64,000 bases of DNA, from contig CM059585.1 in assembly GCA_030407085.1 (NCBI GenBank), positions 98,302,501 through 98,366,500 on the forward strand, given 5' to 3'. The translations under genes were made by a program, and so were the position numbers. Under the pieces are notes generated by a model. The model was given only the letters and a program-made list of their open reading frames with translations, was not told the origin of the DNA and ran no database searches. Shown piece after piece: positions 11,361-23,369 of this stretch. This DNA is from Trichopria drosophilae (Eukaryota > Arthropoda > Insecta > Hymenoptera > Diapriidae). Every line of letters begins with the position of its first letter. Position 1 is the first letter of the stretch.

Positions 11361-11957
11361 TATTTTCTTTTTAGTTAAAAAATGAATCCCCATAAAGTAC
11401 TTTCAAATTTTTCACGGCACGTTAACGACCATGTGTGAACTCTAAAAGGGATAAGCTACTTCCTCAAAATTTTTCACTCGTCTCTGAACATGACGTATCT
11501 CCAAATTTTCCGAATTTGTAAAGACTGTATACATTTTACATTAAAAATAGTAGAAAAAACCTATTCTATTTTTAGCTAATTCTGATAAAGTAAGAAATAA
11601 AATTACAGATAAATTCTGTAAGAATTGCAGATATTTCTTATGTTCTTTTAGGGAAATAAACTGATTTTTTTCGTAAAGTTAACATATTATTTTTCCTGCT
11701 TGGGTAATTTGATTGATAACATTCGATTTTCTAAATATTAAAGGATTTAATTAAGAATTGACTGAGTGTGTTTAAAAATGAATGATTTTTAATTATTTTA
11801 AAAAATTCTTGATCAATTATTAATTAATTTCTTTGATATTGTTTAGACGATTTTGTATGGTTATTAGAATTATTTGTACCGAGATCAAATTCTACTAAAT
11901 CGAATCAGTCATCCTTTATTTACATTTTTTAGCATAAATTTCCAGCTTGTTGACTAA

Positions 11958-12107
11958 AGGGCCGTTCATAAACCATGTGGACAGTTGAGGGGGGTCATAA
12001 AATACCCACGGCACTGACCTTATATTATATCAGTGTCTACGGTTGTCCACGGGGGGGGGGGGTCGACAATTGATGAAAAATTGTTCACGTGGTTTATGGA
12101 CGGCCCC
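11958..12107. mobile_element. PIF/Harbinger-like MITE
   Basis: A 150-bp element with terminal inverted repeats (agggccgttcataaacca at the left, tggtttatggacggcccc at the right). Direct TAA copies flank it at 11955-11957 and 12108-12110. Three-base TWA duplications and G/C-rich ends are typical of the PIF/Harbinger superfamily. It has no coding capacity. A run of 12 G lies inside at about 12050. Confidence 0.75.
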
Positions 12108-12589
12108 TAATCGGTTTAGAAATCCTTTTGCTTTCTACAGCTTTATACTAGGTGTTCGTTTTACTAGAGAATAGCACACACACATCAACACTACGGAATT
12201 TTCAGGAAAAGTAAACAAAGAAACTGGAATTAGCAGAAGAGTATCAATCTCTTTAGCGATTAAAAATTAATAAATGTTGGATGGCTACTGCTTTAAGGAG
12301 CAAATGTATAAATATTGAGATTTAGCATTCTTCATTGCGTGGTACAATAGATTCATCTCTTTTGCAACAGAACAATTTAATTACTGTAGTCAAGAAATGG
12401 ACTACCACTCAACTTCGTAAAATGTAGTGTACTCGCCTTAACTCAAACAAGCCCCTTCAGTTTTGATTATTATCAGATAGCACACAGTCATGTCAATAGA
12501 GTTAATCTGGTTGTTAAATTATCAGACTGGGTTAAGTAAGACACTTGATATTTGAGGCAAACGTAGGCATTTAACAACTTTATTCTAAC

Positions 12590-13270
12590 AAGCTTTGTCA
12601 CCGCGTCTGGTGCGTTCGCCGTTTCGCAGGCGTCTCTCACCCTTTTCGTTACGTTGCGAAAACCAAATTCAAATTCGCTCCCACTCGCTGCACAAACACA
12701 TTCATATCGTAAATCGAAACATTAAAGCTTACACCATCATCGAAATCTGCGAACCAATTCATAACATCCTCTCCCTTTTTTACCACGTTATTAAGTCGTA
12801 TTCTTGTCTGTCTGTGTGTTCTTGTAATCGATTTTAAACCAACTTACCGATGAGCTAGAGACTTGAAACTTTTAGGATAGCCCAAAATTGGATGACAATG
12901 CATTCCTTTACCGTTTATTACAAGTTTCAATCAGTTTTAAGAACATTTTCAGCAAATTTAAATTCTATATGAAAAAAAAAAGTTTCAAAAAAAAATGCGC
13001 TTATTTTCCGTTCTTAATTGAATCTATACATTCCTTTATACTCGTTTTTCTTTCGTTGTTTTGTCCTTTAACATTTAGCGGGGGGCCCGGCGTTTCCCCC
13101 CTTCCTCCGTCGCGCTTACCCTTTGTTTTCTTTTCGCAATCGGGAATTTCGCAATCCTCCACTGACGTCGTGAATTCCCTTGCCTATATATACTCATCCA
13201 CGACGGCAAGTGGAGCAGTAGTCAATTAGTGTCGTAATATATATAAGTGCTGCAACAGCTCACGAATTCT
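12590..13270 (+). other. Possible LTR fragment
   Basis: A compositionally distinct block. It carries the phrase gatgagctagagacttgaaa, a GC-rich patch at 13080-13110, and a TATA-like tatatata followed by cagtagtcaattagtg near 13185-13230. I associate this kind of sequence with LTR promoters of insect retroelements, but no second LTR, gag or pol is next to it. The short ORFs here are not protein-like. Confidence 0.25.
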
Positions 13271-13429
13271 GGCGTGAGAAAACCTCGTCAGGATTCTCAA
13301 CAATTCTGGACGGTGTAAGCCACCAGAGGAGCCTGTCATCTAAAGTCACTTGCATATTCTTTTCAGATTGTTTATGGATGTAATCGTTTAAAATCGATTG
13401 TAAAATTTGACCTATTAAAACTAAAAAGC

Positions 13430-13918
13430 AGAAAATAATTAATAAATAAAAAATTCTTTTTAAAACCCACGTTTTTATAAAAGGACTAAAAGGGATAAAA
13501 TAATTTTTCCCATCCACACAGATCACTAATACCATGTCGAAATAAATACGCAATAATGTTTTATTTTATTAGGAAATAAAATATTTGTAAGACTTAAAAT
13601 GGAAAACGTGGGGCGCAGAGTAGAGGTAACAGAAATGACTCCTCGACGGACAATAACAAATGAGAAACTTATGCTTAAATGAACAATATGACACGCTAGT
13701 TTAGACATGATAGTCATTTCTGTTACCTCTATTGCGCTCCACGTTTTCCATTTTAAGTCTTACAAATATTTTATTTCCTAATAAAATGAAAAATTATTGC
13801 GTATTTATTTCGGCATGGTATTAGTGCCCTGTGTGGATGGGAAAAATTATTTTATCCTTTTTTAGTCCATTTGTAAAAACGTGGGTTTTAAAACGAATTT
13901 TTTATTTATTAATTTTGT
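13430..13918. repeat. Large foldback, ~210-bp arms
   Basis: The left arm (about 13430-13640) and right arm (about 13712-13918) are inverted copies with scattered differences, around a 71-base loop. Landmarks: aacccacgttttta, tttttcccatccacac, aagacttaaaatgga and gaggtaacagaaatgact, each present in complement on the right. There is no coding capacity. It fits a foldback/MITE-type element, and transcription across it would give long hairpin RNA. Confidence 0.9.
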
Positions 13919-14109
13919 AAAATTACACTTTCCAAAATTTATTCATTTTTTTTTCAAATACATAAACTAGTGTTGGCGTGGTGCTTCGCTCGCTCAGAAA
14001 CTTCGACCTAGTAGAGAGTCGGCTATTCCTTAATACTCGTTTGTTTACTAACAGCTTTCAATTATATTATAAAATTATATTGATATATTTGAGGGTCCAA
14101 TCATATTTA

Positions 14110-14373
14110 GGTCCAAGCACTGATCTCTATTATCCACTGGATAGGATACGGGACTTCAAATCTGTCACGCGGTGTACCTTCGCGAACATCCAATCACAAT
14201 TAAGCTTATTCGGAAGTGCATTGTAGCAAGCACCTCCTCCTTTTTTTTTCTTTTCACTGATTGGTTACCCGCGAAAATAATTCAGCTTTTCCAAACTGGT
14301 GGAATCACACGCAGTTATAATGATGTAGATACGACATCTCCTATCCAGTGTATAATAGAGATCAGTGGGTCCA
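14110..14373. repeat. Inverted repeat, ~37-bp arms
   Basis: Left arm 14110-14146 (ggtccaagcactgatctc...) and right arm 14339-14373 (...gatcagtgggtcca) are close inverted copies separated by about 190 bases. It looks like a short MITE; target duplications are unclear. Confidence 0.65.
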
Positions 14374-14953
14374 AGTGGCTTCGATAGATATGTTACAACA
14401 ATATAGTGTTTCTTATATGTATGAAAATTGAAAATGAGCATTTTCAAAACTTCGACCCCGACATCAGGCCAGCCGATGTATTAATAAATAATAGTTGCAA
14501 AACGCTTACTTCAAGCACTTGTATTGTAATAGACTATTCGATGCATATTACATGTTTACAGTGTTTTAGATACTATAAGATATCCGTCAGAGATCTTTTC
14601 GACACTTTCAAGATATCTTTGACGAATTATATGTATATATATTGTATATATAAGATCATAATGATACAGATAGTAATTAGTAAAACACTGTAAACCTCGT
14701 TTCACTCGGGCGACAAACTTCACAATCGGCGAAAATCGAAAATTTCGCCCTTGTTGCATAAAATACTATTTCGTATCAAGGGCGTAAAAGAACTTATGCG
14801 CCCATAGGTGATCACCGCGCCCGAGGGGCTGGCGAAGACTACCGCTGGGGGTAGGGGGTCGAAACGGCGAAATTTTATGGAAAACTATAGTATAATTTTT
14901 TTGCCGAGGTGACCAAATTCAATTCTTTTTCAGACAATAGTCATAAGCATTTT

Positions 14954-15399
14954 AATAGTATATTACTCAACGAGGGAGGTAAAATAAAGAATGTCTCAGA
15001 CTGCGTGTAATTTTTACCCGAGGCGAAGCCGAGGGTGAGAAACAGGCAGTCTGAGGCATTCTTTTTTACTTCCCGTGGGAAGTATACGATTTTTCTTTAC
15101 GGCCGGGAGGATAAGCGGCATCTTTCCTTCCGCTTGCGGGAGGAAAGTTGCTGCTTTCCTCCCGGTATGAAGAAAACCAGTTTTTCTTCATACCGGGAGG
15201 AAAGCAGCAAACCGCAAGCGGGAGGAAAGGTGCGGCATATCCTCCCTTGTATGAAGAAAAATCGTATACTTCCCTCGGGAAGTAAAAAAGAATACCTCAG
15301 ACTGCGTGTAATTTTTACCCGAGGTGAAGCCGAGGGTGAAAATTACACGCAGTCTGAGGCATTCTTTATTTTACGTCCCTTGGTGAGTAATATACTATT
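14954..15399. repeat. 446-bp nested palindrome
   Basis: The whole block is one inverted repeat centred near 15177. The outer ends are aatagtatattactc (14954) and gagtaatatacta (to about 15397). The inner arms carry ctcagactgcgtgtaa, ttcccgtgggaagt and a GC-rich core gctttcctcccggtatgaag with its complement. The outer third of each arm is itself a small hairpin around acccgaggcgaagccgaggg. The Arg/Glu/Phe-rich ORF across it is an artefact of the palindrome. It fits a foldback element of unrecognised family. Confidence 0.9.
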
Positions 15400-15404
15400 T
15401 ATGG

Positions 15405-15620
15405 CATTATCGTTGACTTTAGGAAGAAAATGCATAAAACCTTTTTTATAGAGAATTTCATGCTCTATCTTTTTTGTTTGAAACATTTTTTAATAAAATT
15501 TGTATTTATCAAAATAAATGCAAAAAACTACGAAGTAACTTAATTGGGGCTAATTTTTTTAGTAATGGACGCATGGATTTTATGCCCGAAGTGACCAAAG
15601 ACAATACTTCTTCCAGACTT
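15405..15620 (+). repeat. Partial copy of a long-TIR arm
   Basis: The phrases ttttatagagaatttcatg, ctctatc...ttttgtttgaaac and tatcaaaataaatgcaaaa match the arms of the elements at 20728-23256 and 33042-34219. A short segment (gaagtgaccaaa...caatact) also resembles 14895-14930 on the other side of the palindrome, in direct orientation. Confidence 0.5.
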
Positions 15621-15919
15621 AGTCTGGGTCGAAGTAATAAGAGGAATATACTTATTATATTACGTTTACATCATATTAGCGCTTCTATCAAGTCTGGTTA
15701 TATTTCCCATTTTCCTTAATCTGCAATAAGCCCTAAATATAATTTTACAATGTATACCAAGCCTGGTTAGTCTTTTACTCATCCGCCCTGTTCTCGTAGT
15801 TTCTGCGAACAGTCATTTGTCACACATATATCATTGAATTTTTCACAATTATCTTTACAACGCTGTTCTTTCTGTTCTTCTGCTTTTCTCTCAAAATTAT
15901 TTACAAGCTCTGTATCGTT

Positions 15920-17830
15920 ACTTGACACTTCTGGAGGATAAATTCTCTGAATAGTTCTTTCTACGAAGCCTTCGATTTTAAAATGAACACTCTATTTGCT
16001 TCATCACGACCCGATACAGCTTCCACAACTAGTGCATTTGGTCAATTCAATATCTTTTTTGAATAGTCATTCCTGATTATAACGACGTCTCCAATCTTTA
16101 TTTCTCGTTTCTCTTTTTTCGAATTTTTTAACACTAGTTGACCCAGATTGTCTATACTTTAGTCTTTTGTTTAGTTTCGTGTTACATATTATATCCAAAT
16201 CTGTTACACCGACTTCTCGAATGTCTTGAAGAAACATTGAGGGTGTCAGAGTTTTGGAATCGTCTGGGTTTTGAGAAATATAAGTCAGTGGTGGCAAGTT
16301 CATTATTGCTTCTGCGTCACATAATATCGTCAACATAGCCTCGTAAGTCAATTAGCTGGCCCTGCCCAGAACTTTACGCAAAATTGGTTTTATTACGCCT
16401 ATCATCGACCACGTCTCGCGATAAATCTGCGAAAACAATTTATAAATTCGTCTGTTGACAATGATGCCGCCAATTCGAAATGCACTACTTTGTATATCCG
16501 CGCAAGTGAAAATTGTAATCCACGCCTTCTCCCCACCTTGCAAGTGAAGGGGACCTGCAAAATCGACACCTGTTATTCTGAAAATTGCCGCGTCCCGGAC
16601 CCTATTCACCGGCAGAGGGGCGCTCTCACATTCTAAATGTTTTGCCTTTTGCCTGTGATATCTCACCTTCATCAGTGTTGATTTGAGATGCTGGCTAATC
16701 CGTGCTTGGCTTGTATAACCATTTCGGTTCTAACCACCATTAGGATTCTAAACGTTGCGCCGACGTACACCCACGAGATGGAAGATCCACGGGATTCAAC
16801 TCACCCGGTAGGTGCCTCTAATTTTCTATTTTCGGCAATTTCCTAATTTCCTTGACACGATTATAAACGAATTTATCTTGTCAAAGAACCTACAATCGCA
16901 TCCGCCAACCTCTGGCTCCTGTCGTAACCGTCATCAACTCCAAACGTGGGATTGTCGCCCTCTTAGGTGCTATGCGAGATCTAGCGCCTAATAAATGCAC
17001 ATTAACTTTTCCGTTGTGCTCTACCTCGCAAAAACCGGTCGCGGCATATGCAGATCCGCTAGCATCGCAAAACATATGGATAGTCAAAATCCCTTTGCCA
17101 ATTTTACAAGGTATTTCTATATTTTTTAATAGTACTAGATTATTTAACGACGAAGTGAATATCTCTCTACGTTTACCCTCGATTACGGAATCCCAAATCA
17201 CTTTTTCCGACCATAGTTCCTGCAATAACAATTTTGGTAGCAAAGTTACCGGAGAGGAAAATCCGATAGGGTCAAAAACACGACGCTCGGCTGATAATAT
17301 CGATCTCTTTGTAACTTTATCTGGCCTTTTTATGTCTAATACTAAAGGATTGATTGAAATTATATCTTTCTTTTTATTCCATACGAGCCCGAACGCTAAA
17401 GATGTCTCATCTGCCGATATATCGCCCGTATTTTCCCTGCCGCGAAGGTCAAAACCACCCGTCGCCATAATAGCTTTGGCTTCTAATTCAAATCTGTGTC
17501 TCTCTATTTCTGATTCGACGATAGTAATGCAGTTGTTGCCATAAAATGCATCTCTTAATTTTTCAACTGAAAGAACCGACCAACCCGGATTAATATCTAA
17601 CTTCGCTTTTTCTAATGCTTTCATCAAATTAAATTGATGACAGCCGCCAATAAAAAAGGGCTACATGCTAAACCGAATACAACCCGACTGTGCCGATACG
17701 TCTTCAGTTGTCCCTTTTATATCCACAAAAAGCGAAGATAGTTCCGATCTAATTTATTGCCACCTATTTGTAAAAATGCCTTTTTAATGTCCGACACTAC
17801 GTCGATTTCGTATTCGGGGAATTGGTTCAG
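15920..17830 (-). pseudogene. BEL/Pao retrotransposon pol remnant
   Basis: Read on the minus strand, the order is typical of BEL/Pao pol. A reverse transcriptase palm fragment (SDIKKAFLQI, then VVFGLACSPFLLAAVI) lies at 17640-17830. A connection/RNase H part (HMFCDASGSAYAA, IPRLELM) lies at 16890-17627, and LPGELNPVDLPSRG at about 16760-16830. An integrase core (GVDFAGPLHL) follows at 16352-16672, and the DUF5641-type tail (GDVVIIRND, TIQRIYPPE) at 15920-16351. Several stops and frameshifts separate the pieces, and gag, protease and the RT start are absent. These enzymes copy RNA into DNA and integrate it; this copy is dead. No LTRs were recognised. A MITE sits directly at its 5' edge. Confidence 0.85.
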
Positions 17831-17835
17831 CGCCG

Positions 17836-17941
17836 CCCTGCAAACACGGAAAGTAACAGTTATGTAATATTTATGCAATGGTTACATTGTTACATAAATG
17901 TTATATAGTTGTTACATAACTGTTATTTTTGTGTTTGCTGG
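17836..17941. mobile_element. Small MITE at the Pao edge
   Basis: Terminal inverted repeats gcaaacac...aacagttatgtaa (left) and ttacataactgttat...gtgtttgc (right) enclose more ttacat/atgtaa repeats. It is about 106 bases with no coding capacity. It abuts the truncated end of the Pao reverse transcriptase, so insertion into the element or a shared breakpoint is likely. Confidence 0.7.
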
Positions 17942-18012
17942 ACGATGGTACTAATTCAATTGAGCGGACGGATTCTAAAACACGTCGAGCGCGCGAACAG
18001 CGGTATAAGTAA

Positions 18013-18363
18013 CGTACAGTAGGGTCTCTCTTATTGAATCCTCACTTATTCTCTGGATTTAAGATCTCTTATTCCATATATTCCCCTTCGGTCGGCTTCC
18101 CTCTTCCATTGCGTCCTAACCTAACCTTCGCGGCTGAGCGAATCTCGAACCGTTGTCGACCGTCGGCCACTAAGAGTGGGATAAAGGCGAAGTAGAGAAT
18201 AAGGGAGACTGTCGCCATTTTAAAAAATAATAATAATAATAATAATAATATAGTCTTTATTGAACAAAAAAGATTTGCCCAAAGGGCGAGACACAGCAAA
18301 AATGCTGTTTTACAGCCTGACCCGCTTCAAATCTGAGTATGCAATAAGGGAGACCCTACTGTA
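18013..18363. mobile_element. Pogo/Tc1-like MITE with nested LINE tail
   Basis: The ends are tacagtagggtctctcttat and its complement at 18341-18363 (caataagggagaccctactgta). TA at each edge is the usual Tc1/mariner/pogo target. Inside, 18218-18330 carries a 3'-truncated LINE end in minus orientation: AATAAA followed by a (TAT)n-like tail, seen on the plus strand as (ataat)n then tctttattgaac. Confidence 0.7.
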
Positions 18364-18364
18364 T

Positions 18365-19319
18365 ATTGGTTAGACACAATTGGTAAACAATAAATGTGTC
18401 AAAATGAAGAATAAAAAATATGACCTTTTAGAACTCATTGAATCACATATTTTTTATATATAACATTTTCTTCTGCGATTTGTAGTTTTTAAGATAAAAC
18501 ATGAAAAGCACAACGATTTTCAGTATCGAAATCAATAAAGTTTTTAACATAATTTGTCATAATTCGGTGAAAAATGCACGAAATCACTAGAAATTTTTAT
18601 GGTATACTCATTACACATATTTGAAGCCTACGAGTTAATTCCCATGATTAAAAATATCAATTGTTTATTAATATTGAATAACAAATTGCCGCGCGCATGA
18701 AATTGTATCTTTCACCTTTGACGGAAAAAAGTGTGTTAGAAAGTTTAAGTTAGGAAAACTTCCAGTGACAAAGTTGTTCATCTGGGATTGAAGAAGTTTT
18801 CTGAAAATTTCAATTCAATCGAACCAGAAACTTTGATTTTATATGATGTTCAAAACGAAAGCGCTCAGCGCCCGCGTTATTGTCTTACGGCTCTATCTCG
18901 AACTTAAAATATGGGCATTGCATTTGCATTGTTCGCTTTTTTTATTATCTTATATATTCTTTGTGCCTTTACATTATTTTATATTCCCAAAATTATAATT
19001 TGACTTATACTTAGTTATTTTTGTTATTGTTAAAAATTTACTTACTCAATTAGTAACTGACTTTCACTATTATTTTAGGAGTTATTAACTAATTTACATT
19101 ATAGAGTATGCAAATTATTTTATTTAATACATAATTCTTCAGGCACGATGAAGAATGGAAAACATTGACATGCATTTTTTTTCAATTGGAATCAGCAGTT
19201 ATTTCTTTCCCATTTTTTTTCTCCTCCGTCTGAAAATAAATATTTTCTTCCATGATTATTAGTTGATATTTAAATAATATGGAAAGTATTAATAACCTGG
19301 AGTTAATAGTAAACTAAAC
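18365..19319. other. AT-rich stretch, no gene seen
   Basis: No protein-like ORF. The stretch may hold the 5' flank of the hAT relic that follows, but no TIR was recognised. Confidence 0.4.
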
Positions 19320-20300
19320 TTGAAAACCTGTAAAAACTTATATATTTACATTGAGCACCATACACTGTATAATCTCGTAAACATCGATGTGTGGCATACC
19401 ACTTGTCACAGTCATAGTGGAAACTTATTGGCAAAAAGCTTCGTTGAAAAAGAATTTGCTAATAAGATTTCATTAATTTTAAAAGCGTTTAAACATCCAA
19501 AAATGGAAACAGAAATTTTGAAACTAGGCGGTACGAAAATGATTTTATCTTGCGAGACCAGATGGTGTAGCTACCGAAATTCTTTTTCTTATTTGTTAAG
19601 AAATTTAGAGTACATGCGAATAATTTTAGAATCAGGAAACAATTCTCTAAGTAAAGATATTGAAAACATGTTAAAAGTCGAATCACTAGAGACGCAAATG
19701 ATTGATTTTCTAGCCACCTTCGATCCTATCTGCGAACTGATCAATATTAATTTAGCAGATGCAGTTCAGTTGTGGTTGAAATTTGAAATGCCGACGTGTA
19801 ATGAAAGTTACGAAGAAATTTTAGGCGTTCGTATGACGAAGGTGATTAAAGCCATCGGTCTGGCATCAAATCTACTCCATCCGAGATATCAAGGCCAATT
19901 GTTTCTTAATAATGCTGCATATTGGACATGGCGATGAAATTTCTTAATGAAAATTTGGATGAAGATGGATATGCAAGTCTTCAAACCTATTTATCAAAGA
20001 TGGGAATTTTCTCTGAACTGTTCCAAAAAATGTAACTTCCTCAATGGTCTTCTGGGAAACTCTCGTACCACCATCCTTCGTTGGAAAATTAGGCGATAAG
20101 ACTGATGAAAATTGCGTCATCGACTGCGCAATTGAAACGTTTATTTTCCAATTGAACCTACGTGCACAGTTGTATACGAAATCGTTTAACTATAGAGCGA
20201 TCCAAAAAATTAGTGAATATATTTTACCTTAAGAGTAACGGATTCAATTATGGATTTACAATGCAGCGATTAAAAAACGAATGTACTTTAGTCGACCTTG
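19320..20300 (+). pseudogene. hAT-family transposase remnant
   Basis: The 5' part reads VDVWHTTCHSHSGNLL and ETRWCSYRNSF, the latter being the conserved ETRW block of the hAT catalytic domain. After a stop near 19935 another frame continues with a degenerate hAT C-terminal dimerisation region (YHHPSLEN, IRLMKIASSTAQLKRLFS) broken by stops. The N-terminal zinc finger and the first catalytic Asp region are missing. hAT transposases cut and paste DNA with 8-bp duplications; this copy cannot. No TIRs were identified. Confidence 0.75.
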
Positions 20301-20727
20301 CAATTTAATCAATAAAGCTTTATAATAGCGAGATGTGTAAATTAGTTATAAAATAGACTTACAGACCTGTTTAATATTAATAAAAGATTTATATTCACTA
20401 GAATTTTATAATAATAAAAATGTTGATAATAACAATACTTTTCATTTATCATGTCATTTATTTATTGTCATCATATAAACTAGCCTTCATTAATACATAA
20501 TCACAATATAATTTTTTATAGAATATGAAATAATTAATTAACGAAAGTTCGAAAAACTTTTTTTCGGAAAGTTTATGTTCCTATGAATCTTGTATATAAT
20601 ATATAAGATTCATAGAAACCATCTGATCAAATATATCTTATATAATAATCTTAAAGTGCTAATTTGTACTGTGGTTTAGTTCTTTGGTTATTACTTAAAA
20701 ATTACTTTTTAACGGAAATTACTTTAA

Positions 20728-23256
20728 CCCTTTCAGTCACAGGTGGACACCAGTATTCCACCTAGATGCTATCGATTTTTTAAGGTTTATGAACAGAGAG
20801 TTATCGATTTCGATGCGGTTTTTTAGTTCCTGGCTTTCCTAACACTCTAATAAGTGTTAAAAAAATAATATTGCAAAATTATTTAAAATAATTATTGTTA
20901 AAAATAAATTAGTACCAAAAAAAGGCATAATTTTCCAAAGAAATTCATGCTAGGAAAAACTAATCACTATTATTATTGGAAATTGGTAAACCTTCTGAAT
21001 GACTGGGTCACCTGGAAAAAATTTAATTGACATGTTTACCGACGTATTTTGGGTTGCTGAACACGAATCTGAAGTCAAAATTTGTCGCTCGGACATATCT
21101 TGGTCGCTGTATTGAAAAACTTCGAAAAAATGTCATTTTTTAAAATTTTTGGCTTTTATCTTGAAAACTCGAAATCGCACGAAAAAGAGTTTTAATCAAA
21201 AAGTGTAGAGCATGAAATTCTCTACAGAAAAGGTCCTACACATTTTCTTCGTAAAGTCAAAAATAACGCCTTAAATGGAGGTTGAATATGAGAACAATTG
21301 ACTTGGCGTGTTTTTAGCATAATGCCCACACTCGGCTACCTACACTTGAGTGTAGTTATTTAAGGTGTCTTGCCTCCCTTTCGGGTTAAAGGCACCCCCC
21401 CCCCCCCCCATGAGGGAATGGGGCCAAATTTTAGTGATGCGCCAGCACCGCTGGTTGTGCACACTTAAAAAAGATATACAACAAGTCAGCTACCACATTT
21501 ATTAGCAACAAGCTGCCTGCCTTGATGCTTCTGTTGGTTCAGAGAACCTTTCTAACGTTGCCACGGCCCGCTAGAGGCCAACCCTTTCTGCGGTTACTGC
21601 CTGCACGAACACGGCACGCCGTAGCGCTCCCCCGTGTGGAACCCGCCGGCAGGGGCTTGACACCGCACCCTAGCTCCCCAGTACGGTGGGTCTCTCGAGT
21701 CGTTTCACGATCAGGCATTCGTCGGCACAGACCAGCCGAACGATCGGGTCCGTGAGGTCGTCAATTCTCAAAACTTGCTAAGAGAAGCGGATCTTTCAAA
21801 AGCATTGCTCCTCTTCGAGCTCGGGCACTTCGACCCCTCACTCTTCCACAATTAAATTGTGGACGGAGATAACCCGCTCCGCTCTCTTCCACAAGTCCCC
21901 TGCGGGGACTCGGCTACCTACAGGGGGGGCCTGCGCCCCCCCCCCAGACCCCCCGCTAAAAAAAAAGCTAACCTTCTTGGTTTACATAAACTCCGTCTAT
22001 GGGTGAACCAAACATCCCACGATATGTATGATCAATGATTTCTAACATTACCTCCGACATTAACATTACCCGAGATACACCACTTGCAGGTTGCACTGTT
22101 GGGTTTACATCTCTTCGGGGTGCTTTGTTCAGGTGGTTCCCCTTGCCGTCACGTCACCTGTTTGTGTATGCGCGTGTGTGCGTATGTGCGTGTGCGTGCG
22201 CGTGTTTGTGCGCGCGTTTCTGTGCGTGTGAATGTGTATGTGTGCGTGTGCGTATGTTTGTGTGTGTGCGTTCTCGCGTGTTCCTCCTCTTAATTAGTCG
22301 GTAACTCGATGGAACTAGCTGACATCATGTTTTTTTTTAAATTCGGCGATCACGTCGAAAAACGCAGGGATTCGAATTTTTAACGGGTGGCCTCGTTTGA
22401 GCAAATACTCAGCAAGATGTAAAAAATCAAAAAACGAAATATCCGATTGTCATAACTAAGCTGAATTCGTTTGTTCGTCAATGAGAAACTGAATGCACCA
22501 TCTCTCATCAGCGCATCCAATAATAAATTGGGTATGCGTAAATTCCATCTTTGCTACATATTGCTGTGACTAACAAGCAGCCTAACCAATCAAACAGTAA
22601 CCCATTATTCAGACGAGAACGCGTATCGACCGCGGAATCGCAATTCGCCATCTAGCGGAGTTTGAATCCGGCTAGTTCCTATCCTTCTGAAATTCACTGG
22701 CTACATTCTCATATTCAGCCTTCATTTACGGCGTTATTTTTAATTTTAGGAAGAAATAATATTTAATCTTTTTTGTAGACAAATTCAAGCTCTATATTTT
22801 TTGTTTGAAACTTTTTTTCGTGCGAGTTCGAGTTTTCATGATAAATGGAAAAAACTAAAAAAAGAACATTTTTTCGATATTTTTTCAATATAGCGGCCAA
22901 GATATGGCCGAGCGACAAATTTTGACTTCAGATTCGAGTTCAGCGACCCAAAATACATCGGAAAACATGTCAATAAAATTTTTTCCCAGTCTTTCCGAAG
23001 GTCTACCTTGAAATTTGGTATGACGGAGTTTTTGATATTGCTTTGTTTTTAAATTTATTATAATAAAAAAAAATTATGATTTTATCTAATATTTGATATA
23101 TGGTTAAATCCACAGATTTCATTTTGGTGAAAAAAAATTTTTTTTTCAACTTCAAAGCACACGTTTTTCTTATGATACACATGTTTAATTGGTCAACTGA
23201 GACTAGGAATCCGTCCCTGTTACTCATTTTTAAAGGACGGCGTCGTGCACAGAGGG
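20728..23256. mobile_element. piggyBac-like non-autonomous element, long arms
   Basis: Bounded by TTAA at 20724-20727 and 23257-23260. The ends read CCCTTTCAGTCAC (left) and, inverted, CCCTCTGTGCACG (right), in the style of piggyBac ends. Subterminal inverted arms of about 315 bases lie at 20978-21298 and 22704-23016. They share gaccttcggaaagactggg-type, ttttgggtcgctga and tgtagagcatgaaattc motifs. The centre holds a GC-rich cargo (21390-21960) with a C16 run and a gccccccccccagacccccc hairpin, and a GT-rich tract. No transposase is present. The pairing of the two TTAA ends is an inference from the arms between them. Confidence 0.65.
22158..22274 (+). repeat. Degenerate (GT)n tract
   Basis: About 117 bases of GT with GC and AT interruptions. 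The Val/Cys/Arg-rich ORFs across it are artefacts. Confidence 0.9.
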
Positions 23257-23369
23257 TTAAGAAATAAAAATTGTAGATTTTTTAAATAAATCATACTATT
23301 AAATTTTAATAAATGATGTAAACGTTATAACAATAATAATTATGTCATTAATAATAATAATAATAATTA

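Noticed and set aside
12595..13229. ORFs of 80 and 113 residues
   Set aside because: Their composition is biased and lacks domains; the region looks like an LTR or other non-coding repeat.
13260..13717. Minus ORFs of 97 and 63 residues
   Set aside because: They run through the left arm of the 13430-13918 foldback, and the mirror sequence on the right arm shows no conserved frame.
15035..15451. 138-residue plus ORF rich in Arg, Glu and Phe
   Set aside because: It lies within the nested palindrome, and its composition reflects the palindrome rather than a protein.
16972..17544. 190-residue plus-strand ORF
   Set aside because: It is the antisense of the Pao pol relic, which has clear motifs on the minus strand.
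21522..21755. 77-residue Arg/Pro-rich ORF
   Set aside because: It lies in the GC-rich cargo of a foldback element and has no recognisable domain; GC-rich DNA gives open frames by chance.
22035..22304. Cys/Val-rich ORFs
   Set aside because: They are translations of the degenerate GT tract.
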